Shown here piece after piece: positions 1-7,100 of a DNA stretch of 17,359 bases. The position numbers and the translations under genes were made by a program. The DNA is from Pseudomonadota bacterium (GTDB lineage: Bacteria; Desulfobacterota; Desulfobacteria; Desulfobacterales; Desulfobacteraceae): the NCBI GenBank assembly GCA_018816605.1, contig JAHIVS010000654.1, positions 1 to 17,359 of the forward strand. The letters are read 5' to 3'. The notes below the pieces were generated by a model that was given only the letters and a program-made list of their open reading frames with translations, was not told the origin of the DNA and made no database searches. Numbering within the stretch: the first letter of the stretch is position 1; every line of letters begins with the position of its first letter.

Positions 1-293
1 CGGGTGGCCATCATGGTCTCGGCCGGCTCCGCCCCCCGGGGGCAGTCGGTGTTGCAGTCGCCGCAGTAATAACAAAGCCATGGTTCCGGGGATTCCAGCA
101 ATTTATCTTTCAGCCCCAGCTGAAGGTATCGGTATATTTTTCGCGGAAACGTGGTGGTGCCGCTTGACAAGGGACAGGCGGCAGCGCAATTTCCGCACTG
201 CATGCACAGCTCAATGTCCCTGGCGCCCAGTTTTTTTATTTCACTGACTAGGTTTTGATCAATGGTATTATTTCCCAAAACACTTCTCCCCAT
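1..293 (-). CDS. HdrC/QmoC-like 4Fe-4S dicluster protein, N-terminal part (C-terminus off window)
   Basis: The reading frame is open from an ATG at 293 to the window edge, giving 97 complete codons. It carries two ferredoxin-type clusters. The first is CMQCGNCAAACP with Cys30, 33, 36 and 40. The second is CYYCGDCNTDCP with Cys74, 77, 80 and 84. Both are typical of HdrC-like electron-transfer subunits. In this family the dicluster domain often leads into a membrane haem-b or Hdr domain (QmoC, TmcB-like), and the text after the second cluster (PRGAEPAETMMAT) fits that type. The protein would pass electrons between soluble oxidoreductases and a quinone or heterodisulfide pool. The ATG at 293 has no clear Shine-Dalgarno. 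A TTG five codons later (278) follows GGGGAG and is an alternative start. The gene lies 53 nt after the response regulator and is probably cotranscribed with it. The exact subfamily cannot be fixed without the missing C-terminus. Confidence 0.8.
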   Translation of the reverse strand, partial: MGRSVLGNNTIDQNLVSEIKKLGARDIELCMQCGNCAAACPLSSGTTTFPRKIYRYLQLGLKDKLLESPEPWLCYYCGDCNTDCPRGAEPAETMMAT

Positions 294-346
294 AATGCAC
301 TAAATGAATGTGATTCTGACATCTGATTAATAAATTACATTTATGA

Positions 347-763
347 TCAGTATTCTTCATTGGATTTCCCATCCAGATGTCCTTTAGAAAGCTTGTTTAT
401 TTCCAATTCCTTAATAATGGTTTCCAGAGAATCCACGGTAATCGGTTTCTCAATGAATTTATCAATTCCGGCCTGGGCAATTCCCAGTGCCATCTCATCA
501 TTTGTCATGGTGGCCATTAAAATTCTTGTCGCATTGGGATGGAGTTTTGCCGCCATGTTTAAAAAATCAATCCCATCCATATCCGGCAAAAAATAATCTG
601 AAATTATCACATCTATGTCCTGGTACTTAAGCGAATTAAGGCCTTCCAAGCCGGATTTGAAAATCAAGAAATCTGTCCGGCTACCCTCAAAAAAAACCCT
701 CAGGGCATCACGCACATGCCTGTCATTGTCTACGAGCATGATGTGAAGGAATTTGTCTTTCAT
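347..763 (-). CDS. Single-domain response regulator (CheY-like receiver)
   Basis: This is a stand-alone receiver domain with no output domain. Numbering below counts from a GTG at 778, five codons upstream of the start chosen here. The acidic pocket is D17-N18-D19, where the second acidic position usually seen is Asn. The phosphoacceptor is D61 in VIISDYFLPDMDG. The switch Thr is T90 in RILMAT and the conserved Lys-Pro is K111-P112. The ATG at 763 is preferred because AAGGTGA lies about 11 nt upstream; the GTG has no well-placed ribosome-binding site. As a CheY-like protein it should be phosphorylated by a histidine kinase, but no kinase is in the window. The downstream HdrC-like gene follows after 53 nt on the same strand, so the pair may form one operon. 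The role cannot be deduced further. Confidence 0.85.
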   Translation of the reverse strand: MKDKFLHIMLVDNDRHVRDALRVFFEGSRTDFLIFKSGLEGLNSLKYQDIDVIISDYFLPDMDGIDFLNMAAKLHPNATRILMATMTNDEMALGIAQAGIDKFIEKPITVDSLETIIKELEINKLSKGHLDGKSNEEY

Positions 764-831
764 ATCTTTTCTATTCACCTTAAAAAAATGATTTCATCCA
801 TGGCAACCCCTAAGAGCAGAAACCATGCCAG

Positions 832-885
832 TTAAAACCAATAATGCTTTTCTTTGTAAATACAGCTAGTTATAATAAAATTCAT
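832..885 (-). CDS. Possible 17-codon leader peptide
   Basis: An ATG at 885 opens a 17-codon frame (MNFIITSCIYKEKHYWF, TAA stop at 832-834). It is preceded by a near-perfect Shine-Dalgarno, GGAGGTG, at 896-890 with 4 nt between that motif and the ATG. The stop lies about 50 nt before the response-regulator start, so it could be a translated leader. There is no codon bias toward one amino acid that would mark classical attenuation. The ribosome-binding site is the only real evidence. It could equally be chance or the residue of a lost gene. Confidence 0.25.
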   Translation of the reverse strand: MNFIITSCIYKEKHYWF

Positions 886-964
886 TTGTCACCTCCGTAT
901 TCCTTTGGTTTTTTTTATGGAAAATTCAAAAACCCCTTAGAACGATTCCAAAATTTAGCAAAAT

Positions 965-1393
965 TCATAATTTTCCATTTTCTCCGATTCCCACGTCACC
1001 CGGTATCCCATCGTTCCTCTGATGCTGGTAATCCGAAAGGGCAAGATAAAACGCCCCAACGGCAAGCTCTGCACAATGGTAATGGTCATCGGGCAGGGTT
1101 TCCAGGAATAAGGCCACATGATCCGGTAAGATCTCCCAGGCCTTTTCCACACGAAGCCCCCGTGCCAGACGAACCACGGTATTGGAGCAGGCGACCGTAT
1201 TCAGGCATCCCTGGACTTCAAAGGAAACCCGGGATAAAATGCCCTTTTCCACCATGATAAAAAACGCAATGGTATCTCCGCAGTCCCCTGTTCTTTTACC
1301 GGTTCCATCCGGAGTTTGAATCCTTTCCCTGTTGCCTGTTTCAAAGGCCATTTCAAGATACTGCAGGGAATGCCTGTTCCAAAAATCATTCAT
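965..1393 (-). CDS. IscU/NifU N-terminal-type Fe-S cluster assembly scaffold
   Basis: This 142-residue protein has the full IscU ligand set. Cys38 and Asp40 lie in GDCGDTIAFF, Cys63 in VQGCLNT and Cys107 in HYHCAELA, at nearly the spacing of E. coli IscU (Cys37, Asp39, Cys63, Cys106). Such proteins assemble a transient 2Fe-2S or 4Fe-4S cluster from cysteine-desulfurase sulfur and pass it to apoproteins in the cytoplasm. No iscS, iscA or fdx gene is adjacent. It is therefore not a standard isc operon and may be a stand-alone paralogue serving nearby Fe-S proteins such as the HdrC-like one. A tail of about 20 residues after the domain (from about 123) is Gly/Asp-rich and unlike the IscU C-terminus. 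The ATG start at 1393 is well supported by GGAGG at 1405-1401, 7 nt upstream. Confidence 0.88.
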   Translation of the reverse strand: MNDFWNRHSLQYLEMAFETGNRERIQTPDGTGKRTGDCGDTIAFFIMVEKGILSRVSFEVQGCLNTVACSNTVVRLARGLRVEKAWEILPDHVALFLETLPDDHYHCAELAVGAFYLALSDYQHQRNDGIPGDVGIGENGKL

Positions 1394-1730
1394 TCCTTCC
1401 CCTCCTTTGCCCTGGACAATTTAGCAAAGATTAGCAAAGAGCATGCCAATTTCATATCGGCAGTTAAATAAGCAAGAAAGCTATTAAATTCAAATGGTTG
1501 AAAAACAGACGGACAAAGCCGTTTCTAAAAGCCGTTTTCAAAACACCAAAGATGCGACTGGCCTGAGTTGCAAAAATGCGACCGATTCATAAACCCTTCC
1601 CAATGAGGCTTCCCATCGGATCTGCCCAAATAAATTTGCAATTGCCGGAAATTTATGACAGATTGTTTGGTGACTGCTGTTTTCAAACAAATGCCGGGGA
1701 CAACGGCAAATTATGGAGAAAGGACGTCTC
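1394..1730. other. Divergent intergenic region with short tandem repeats
   Basis: This roughly 330-nt gap lies between the divergent iscU-like and mpsC-like genes. It holds a tandem 10-mer TTAGCAAAGA (two exact copies, 1421-1440) between the iscU-like promoter and its ribosome-binding site. It also holds a tandem 13-mer of form GCCGTTTYYAAAA (1519-1531 and 1532-1544, 11 of 13 matching) and two copies of an ATGCGACY core (near 1552 and 1576). I see no intact gene in it and no convincing plus-strand promoter for the mpsC-like gene. The repeats could be operator half-sites but match no regulator I can name. Confidence 0.4.
1465..1493 (-). promoter_or_regulatory. Candidate sigma70-type promoter for the iscU-like gene
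   Basis: Read on the minus strand there is TTGAAT (1493-1488), a 17-bp spacer and TATTTA (1470-1465). It lies about 70 nt upstream of the iscU-like start. The tandem TTAGCAAAGA repeat sits between the promoter and the ribosome-binding site, where an operator would act. This is a pattern match only. Confidence 0.35.
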
Positions 1731-2105
1731 GTGGTTCAAAATAAAAGCAAAGGCCAGGTGGAGGCCGAAATTAGCGCTGCCCTGATCGCTTTTGAAAAAG
1801 AGCATATGGGACGCGGCCCCTCGGATGTAAGAAGCCATCTCATTGAAGACATGGTTTTGATTCGCCTGAAAGGGGTATTGACACCGGCTGAAAAACATCT
1901 GGCAAAAGATGGGGATGGAATTCAGCTCATCAAGAAAATACGGGCAAAGCTGCTGGAAAATTCCAGCAAAATATTGGGGGAAGTTATCATGAAAATTACA
2001 GGAATCCCCAGTGTCAGTTTCCATACAGACATCAGCACGGAAGCGGGCGAACGGGTTATTGTCATCACATTTGAGCAGGATGTGGAAAAAAAATTTTCTT
2101 CCTGA
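1731..2105 (+). CDS. MpsC / DUF2294 family protein (YbcI-like)
   Basis: This protein of about 124 residues matches the DUF2294 pattern: KSKGQVEAEIS near the start, then FEKEHMGRGPSDVR, RLKGVLTPAEKHLAK and FHTDISTEAGERVIVITFE. The family includes MpsC of the staphylococcal MpsABC system and Bacillus YbcI. In both cases it accompanies an MpsAB/DabAB-type transporter linked to CO2/bicarbonate supply and membrane potential. No mpsA or mpsB gene is in this window, so this is an orphan MpsC-like protein with no proven activity. The protein is soluble, with no signal peptide or membrane segment. I chose the GTG at 1731 because AAGGA lies 6 nt upstream and the family normally starts just before KxKGQ. 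An ATG at 1713 would add six residues. Confidence 0.8.
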   Translation: MVQNKSKGQVEAEISAALIAFEKEHMGRGPSDVRSHLIEDMVLIRLKGVLTPAEKHLAKDGDGIQLIKKIRAKLLENSSKILGEVIMKITGIPSVSFHTDISTEAGERVIVITFEQDVEKKFSS

Positions 2106-2121
2106 GACCCCAAAATAGTCG

Positions 2122-2150
2122 TTGACACCCTAAGTCAAATCTAATATTTC
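2122..2150 (+). promoter_or_regulatory. Orphan sigma70-like promoter after mpsC
   Basis: A perfect TTGACA (2122-2127) is followed 17 nt later by TATTTC (2145-2150). It starts 16 nt after the mpsC stop and points into a stretch with no ORF that ends in a strong terminator. The -35 is excellent and the -10 is weak. Confidence 0.4.
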
Positions 2151-2156
2151 CCGATA

Positions 2157-2256
2157 CTATAAATCACTGGCAGATAAGAAGAGGATCAAAATCGTTTAAT
2201 CGGTGATCAGCTTTGAATAGGCCGGCAGTGAAAACGCTGCCGGCCTGTTTTTTTTT
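2157..2256 (+). ncRNA. Candidate small RNA, about 100 nt, of unknown family
   Basis: The region between the orphan promoter and the terminator has no start codon with a ribosome-binding site, yet it can fold. ATCAC (2163-2167) can pair with GTGAT (2203-2207), and inside it GATCA (2184-2188) with TGATC (2204-2208) as an alternative. The terminator hairpin at the 3' end completes the unit. It resembles no RNA family I recognise; 6S, SRP and the common riboswitch motifs were considered. It could instead be the 3' untranslated region of mpsC. Confidence 0.3.
2218..2256 (+). terminator. Strong intrinsic terminator
   Basis: A 10-bp perfect GC-rich stem, AGGCCGGCAG (2219-2228) with CTGCCGGCCT (2237-2246), has an 8-nt loop. 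Nine T residues follow (2248-2256). It ends any transcript from mpsC or from the orphan promoter and insulates the purE promoter downstream. Confidence 0.92.
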
Positions 2257-2316
2257 ATACTATCGGGTTGAAACCATTCCTGTGCATGGGAAAAAGGGCT
2301 TCGTATCTGGAAACCG

Positions 2317-2345
2317 TTGGACGGGTATGGATCAAACAATAAAAT
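2317..2345 (+). promoter_or_regulatory. Sigma70-type promoter of the purE-like gene
   Basis: TTGGAC (2317-2322), exactly 17 bp, then TAAAAT (2340-2345). A transcript would start near 2352, giving a leader of about 20 nt that contains only the GAGGAG ribosome-binding site. The gene is thus expressed separately from mpsC, behind the terminator at 2218-2256. Confidence 0.65.
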
Positions 2346-2370
2346 CAAAACACTTAGAGGAGATAAAAAA

Positions 2371-2844
2371 ATGGGTAAAGTTATCATCATAATGGGATCC
2401 AAGACAGATCTTGACTGGTGCCGGAAAATTGAAAAAACCCTTAAAAAACTGGGTGTGGAAAGCATACTTCGGGTTGCTTCAGCCCATAAAGTCCCGCTAA
2501 AATGCCATAAACTGATTAAAGACTATGAAAAACAGGGGGTGGTCTTTATTACAGTGGCCGGAAGAAGCAATGCCCTTAGCGGCTTCACAGATGCGCAGAC
2601 CTTTTGCCCGGTCATTGCCTGCCCGCCCTACAGCGATACGTTTGGGGGGGCAGATGTTTTCTCCAGCCTGCGAATGCCTTCGGCGGTTGCTCCCATGACC
2701 GTTTTGGAGCCGGCCAATGCAGCCCTGGCTGCAGCAAAAATCCTTGCCCTGTCCGATAACCGGATCAAGGAAAGCATCCAGGCATATCAGAAAAGCGCAC
2801 AAGAGGCACTGGAAAAAGATGATCAGGAAGTTTGTACCCACTAG
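2371..2844 (+). CDS. purE: Class II PurE, phosphoribosylaminoimidazole (AIR) carboxylase
   Basis: This 157-residue protein is in the PurE fold family. MGSKTDLDW opens it, and SAHKVPLKC is the usual SAHR/SAHK substrate loop. It shows the class II signatures AGRSNALSG and FSSLRMPSAVAP where class I enzymes have AAHLPG and QMPGG-type loops. The C-terminus (PANAALAAAKILALSD, then a charged helix) also follows the class II enzymes known from spirochaetes and animals. Class II PurE makes CAIR directly from AIR and CO2 in purine synthesis. Class I PurE instead isomerises N5-CAIR made by PurK with ATP and bicarbonate. The ATG at 2371 is chosen because GAGGAG (2357-2362) lies 8 nt upstream; the frame open from 2317 overlaps the promoter. 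No purK or other pur gene is adjacent. Confidence 0.9.
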   Translation: MGKVIIIMGSKTDLDWCRKIEKTLKKLGVESILRVASAHKVPLKCHKLIKDYEKQGVVFITVAGRSNALSGFTDAQTFCPVIACPPYSDTFGGADVFSSLRMPSAVAPMTVLEPANAALAAAKILALSDNRIKESIQAYQKSAQEALEKDDQEVCTH

Positions 2845-2927
2845 TGTAACGGCTGTGAAATATTGCATGGGGCCACCGGCTGTTTGTCAATTGTATTTTT
2901 GGGAAAAACAATAAACAAAAATCCTTG
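2845..2927. other. Gap between purE and the birA promoter
   Basis: I see no gene here and no convincing terminator for purE. It is AT-rich toward the birA-leader promoter. A purE transcript might therefore read on into the birA leader, whose own terminator would then also act on it. Confidence 0.4.
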
Positions 2928-2956
2928 TTGACAAACCCTAACCCATTAATTATACA
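2928..2956 (+). promoter_or_regulatory. Strong sigma70-type promoter of the birA leader
   Basis: A perfect TTGACA (2928-2933), a 17-bp spacer, and TATACA (2951-2956). Transcription would start near 2963, some 210 nt before the birA start codon, through a region that folds and contains an intrinsic terminator. This is the best promoter match in the window. Confidence 0.75.
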
Positions 2957-2962
2957 TGCAGT

Positions 2963-3122
2963 CTGTCCCGGGCTTCGATGCGGGGAGTATGACAGAGCAC
3001 GTGAACAAAAAAAATGACGGACAGGGCCGAGGATCCATCAGCATTTTTTTTAAGGATCAGCGGCAGCGTAGGTCAATATATGGATTGTCTTTAAGCAATA
3101 TCCTCAATATTGACCTTTTTTT
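2963..3122 (+). ncRNA. Structured leader RNA of birA-pyc, candidate attenuator or riboswitch
   Basis: Three hairpins can be drawn. The first pairs TCTGTC (2962-2967) with GACAGA (2991-2996). The second pairs GCCG (3026-3029) with CGGC (3061-3064) and GATCC (3032-3036) with GGATC (3054-3058). The third is the terminator at 3070-3122. CTGTCC (2963-2968) can instead pair with GGACAG (3019-3024), which would break hairpin 1. Mutually exclusive pairings of this kind are typical of switching leaders. No second promoter is visible between the terminator and birA, so birA-pyc expression seems to need readthrough. I recognise no known riboswitch core and no T-box sequence. A terminated small RNA is the alternative. 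Confidence 0.45.
3070..3122 (+). terminator. Intrinsic terminator inside the birA leader
   Basis: A perfect 10-bp stem, AGGTCAATAT (3070-3079) with ATATTGACCT (3107-3116), closes a 27-nt loop that itself has a short inner stem. Seven T residues (3116-3122) follow. It ends 50 nt before the birA start codon and lies within the transcript from the promoter at 2928-2956. Confidence 0.75.
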
Positions 3123-3172
3123 ATTTTGGGGGCAGCACAACAGGCCCCTTGATAACTTAGGAGTTGGCTGTA

Positions 3173-4084
3173 ATGAAAGGCTGTTTTCTGTGGGGAGAAG
3201 GTTCCGACGGCATGGCATATCCGACGGATCCGGACCAGCTGAAAAACGAATGTGTTTCCTGGGCTTCGGATATCAACGCACTGTCGCCATGGACGCCCGG
3301 CACCTTCCTTCCCGACACCCCCGCAGAAAGGTGCTGGACGTCCGGACAAGCGCAAAAAAAAGCGCAATTGATCCTCACAGGCCCCTGTAAATCCTCCATG
3401 GACCTGGCCTGGCAGTTTATTTCAAAAAAAAGTCTACTGGAATGGGGGTCGCTCCTGGCATCCCGTCAGTGGAACGGCAGAGGGCAATTGGGACGGATGT
3501 GGATGTCTCCGGCGGGCAATATTTACAGCGCCACCCGTCTGCCCACCCCTTCAAAAGCCTGGGACGACCTGTTGCCTCTGGTACTGGGATATTGCCTGGT
3601 GAAAAGCTTTGCCCAGATCAATATAAAAATGGCTTTAAAATGGCCCAATGATCTTATGATGGACAATAAAAAAGTCGGGGGAATTCTCATCGAAAGAAAA
3701 GAAGATATGGTGGTGGCCGGGGTGGGAATCAATCTCATATCAAGCCCGGAAAAGACACAACTTCGGAATCACATGCTCATAGAGGCGGCATCCCTCAGAG
3801 ACTTTGGATATGAGTTCACCCCGTTTTGCCTCTGGCAAAATCTAGTGGGCCGGTGCCGGGATATTTTCAGACAGATCCTCAGGACCCAAACCCCCGCCCA
3901 GTTCATCCTTGATGCCCATGCGCATCTGGCATTCAAGGACACCGGGGTCCGCGTCATTGACCGTGAAAACAAGACCTGGGATGCCACACCCATCGGCCTG
4001 GCTGAAAACGGGGGGCTGAAACTATTGAAGAACAATGAAATAACCATTATTCAAACCGGAAGTATTTGTCCTTTGATCCAATAA
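3173..4084 (+). CDS. birA: Biotin--[acetyl-CoA-carboxylase/pyruvate carboxylase] ligase, no DNA-binding domain
   Basis: This 303-residue protein carries the BirA catalytic domain. GRGQLGR (102-108) is the biotinyl-AMP loop and is followed by WMSPAGNIY. KWPNDL (156-161) contains the catalytic Lys, K167-x-GGILIE follows, and VVAGVGINL (180-188) closes the site. It activates biotin with ATP and transfers it to a Lys of a biotin-acceptor domain, here most likely that of the carboxylase 21 nt downstream. The first 70 residues do not look like the winged-helix repressor domain of E. coli BirA, and I do not recognise them. This enzyme therefore probably cannot repress transcription itself. The usual STN substrate motif is replaced by CKSSMDLA. 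The ATG at 3173 has AGGAG (3159-3163) 9 nt upstream; a TTG at 3164 is too close to it. It is the first gene of a birA-pyc operon. Confidence 0.88.
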   Translation: MKGCFLWGEGSDGMAYPTDPDQLKNECVSWASDINALSPWTPGTFLPDTPAERCWTSGQAQKKAQLILTGPCKSSMDLAWQFISKKSLLEWGSLLASRQWNGRGQLGRMWMSPAGNIYSATRLPTPSKAWDDLLPLVLGYCLVKSFAQINIKMALKWPNDLMMDNKKVGGILIERKEDMVVAGVGINLISSPEKTQLRNHMLIEAASLRDFGYEFTPFCLWQNLVGRCRDIFRQILRTQTPAQFILDAHAHLAFKDTGVRVIDRENKTWDATPIGLAENGGLKLLKNNEITIIQTGSICPLIQ

Positions 4085-4105
4085 AACAAGTGGAAGGAAG
4101 TCAAT

Positions 4106-7100
4106 ATGGAAGAGAAAACATTTGAACAGGTGGCTGAAATTATCAAAGGCAAACGGATACTGGTTGCCAACAGGGGGATCACCGCCCGAAGAATTGTAAG
4201 ATCCATCCGGGAAGTGCTCAATGGGATTCCCGTGGTCACCACAACCGATGTGGACAAGACCGCCCCCTTCACCTCCAGTGCCCAGGAACTGCTGCTTCTG
4301 GGAGAAAACACAAGGGCGTACCTGGATATTGACAGAATCATCTCCCTGGCAAAAGCCAGAAACATTGCCGCCATTCATCCGGGATGGGGCTTTGCCTCCG
4401 AGGACGCCTCTTTTCCCCACAAATGCAAACAGGCCGGCATTATTTTCATAGGGCCGGAACCCGAACCCATGCGCCTTCTGGGAAACAAGGTTGCCGTAAG
4501 AGCCCTTGCCATAAGCCAGGGCGTTCCGGTTGTACCGGGGTCCGAAGGGGCTGTAAGCCTTTCTGAAGCACGCACCATCGCAAAACAGCTCGGTTTTCCC
4601 GTCATGCTGAAAGCCGAAGGGGGGGGCGGCGGCAGGGGTATCTATGAGATTTTTGAGGAGGACCAGTTGGAAAGCGCTTTTGATAAGGCTTCCGCCCTGG
4701 CCCATGCAGCATTCGGGAATCCCAGACTATACGTGGAGAAACTGCTGACCTCTATCAGACACCTGGAAATCCAGGTGGTGGCAGACCAGTATGGAAATGT
4801 GTTTGCCTTTGACGAGCGGGATTGCACGATCCAGCGCAACCACCAGAAACTTGTGGAAATAACGCCCTCACCCTGGCCGGGGATGACCCCTGAACTCAGG
4901 GAAAAATTGAAGTCCTATGCCAGAAAACTGGTCAAAAAAGTCGGATATCATTCACTGGCAACAGTGGAATTTCTGGTGGATGGCAGTGGTACGCCCTATC
5001 TCATTGAAGTCAACACCAGACTCCAGGTGGAGCACGGCATAACCGAATGCCGCTATGGTATTGACCTGGTTGAAGAGCAGATTGCAATTGCATTCGGCGC
5101 CCGGTTGCGCTTTGACGAAACCCGGACCATCCCCTTTAACCATGCCATGCAGGTCCGCATCAATTGTGAAGATCCCCAGAACAATTTCAAACCCAATGCA
5201 GGAAAAATCACCCAATACATTTCACCGGGCGGTCCCGGCGTCCGCCTTGATTCCTGTATTTCTTCAGGCTATGAGTTCCCGCCCCAATATGACTCTGCGG
5301 CAGCGCTTCTGGTGGCCTATGGCCGGAGCTGGCCAAAGGTGCTGGGCATTATGAATCGTTCTTTAAAAGAGTATATCGTCGGGGGGCTAAAAACCACCAT
5401 CCCCTTCCACCGGCAAATCATCAACCATGAACGGTTCAAATCCGGCAATTGTGACACCAATTTTATTTCAACTGCACCGGAATTGCTGCAATACAAGGAC
5501 AATGAATTACAATCCTTACGATTGAGCCGCCTTGTGGCAGAGATTTCAGCCAGGGGGTATAACCCTTTTGTAAAACTGGGAGCGTATCGGGGACGGGAAG
5601 ACAAACGGCTGGGCCCGTTCAACCCCAGTTTACCTGAAATTGCAAAAAACCAGGTGCCGGGTTTTTATCCCCGAAATGACCGCCAGGCGCTGCTGGATTT
5701 TATTCGGGATTCAAATCAAGTCCATTTCACCGACACCACTGCCCGGGATATTACCCAGTCCAACAGCGGCAACCGGTTTCGCCTGGCCGAGGATGCCATT
5801 ATCGGTCCCTATCTGGATGAGTGCGGATTCTTTTCCCTTGAAAACGGCGGGGGGGCCCATTTCCATGTTGCAATGCTGGCCAACATGACCTATCCCTTTA
5901 ACGAGGCCAGGGAATGGAACCGCTTTGCCCCCAAAACCCCCAAACAGATTCTGGTGCGCTCAACCAATCTTCTTGGCTACAAGCCCCAGCCGAAAAACCT
6001 CATGCAGCTGACCCGGGAAATGATCTGTGAAGATTACGACATTGTGCGCTGTTTTGATTTTCTCAACCATATTGAAAACATGGAACCCTTTGCCCAAGTG
6101 GTTTTAAACTCCACCGGCAATATATTTGAACCGGCAATCTCCCTTTCCTGGGCCAAGGGATTTGATGTTGCCCACTATCTGGGCGTGGTGGATGAAATTC
6201 TGGCCATGGTAAAACGTGTGGGAGGGCTCACACAAAAACAAGCCGAAAAAAGCGTTATTCTGGGCCTTAAAGACATGGCAGGGGTCTGCCCCCCCAGGTT
6301 CATCAAACAATTGGTGGGCGATATCCGGAAAAAATATCCGGAACTGGTCATCCACTACCACCGGCATTGTACGGACGGGCTCTTTGTTCCTGCGGTGGGC
6401 GCCGCAGCCCTTGCCGGGGCAAACATTGTTGATACTGCCATTGGAGAAGCGGTGCGGTGGTATGGCCAGGGAGATGTCCTGTCCACCGCAGCCTACCTGG
6501 AAGAGGAACTGGGTCTGAACATCAATTTAAACAGGGAAATGATTCATACAACCGGGTTTGTTTTAAAACAGATCATGCCCTATTACGACCACTACACAGC
6601 ACCCTATTTCAAGGGGGTTGACCATGGGGTCGTCTCCCATGCCATGCCCGGCGGCGCCACCTCTTCTTCCCAGGAAGGCGCGCTTAAGCAGGGCTATATC
6701 AGCCTATTGCCCTATATGCTCCGTTTCCTTGCCGGGACCCGAAAAATCATCCGATACCATGATGTCACCCCGGGATCCCAGATAACCTGGAATACGGCAT
6801 TCCTTGCCGTAACCGCCGCATTTAAGCGGGGGGGGGAAAACGAAGTCCACCACCTGCTCCACATACTGGAAAATGTTGCCGATGTTCCGGAAGCGGCCTT
6901 AAGCGAAATGCTCAAGCAAGAACGGCTGGTCCTCTACAGGGAAAGCAATGATTCCTTCAAGCAGCTCATCAAAGGAGGGTTTGGACGCCTTCCCCTTGGC
7001 TTTCCTCCGGACTGGGTTTATGAAAGTGCCTTTGGCTCGGATTATCGGCAGGTGATTGAACTGCGAACTGAAAACTCTCCCCTGGGAACACTTGAACCCA

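Noticed and set aside
918..975. GGAAAATT/AATTTTCC inverted repeat after the iscU-like gene
   Set aside because: The arms are short and AT-only with a 40-nt loop, as expected by chance in this AT-rich gap.
2963..3122. birA leader as 6S RNA, SRP RNA, T-box or c-di-GMP riboswitch
   Set aside because: The 5' and 3' ends do not pair as in 6S, the SRP tetraloop region is absent, and no T-box AGGGTGG or GEMM core sequence is present.
2956..3390. 144-codon plus-strand frame across the birA leader
   Set aside because: It overlaps the promoter -10, the leader structure and the birA gene in another frame, and lacks a ribosome-binding site.
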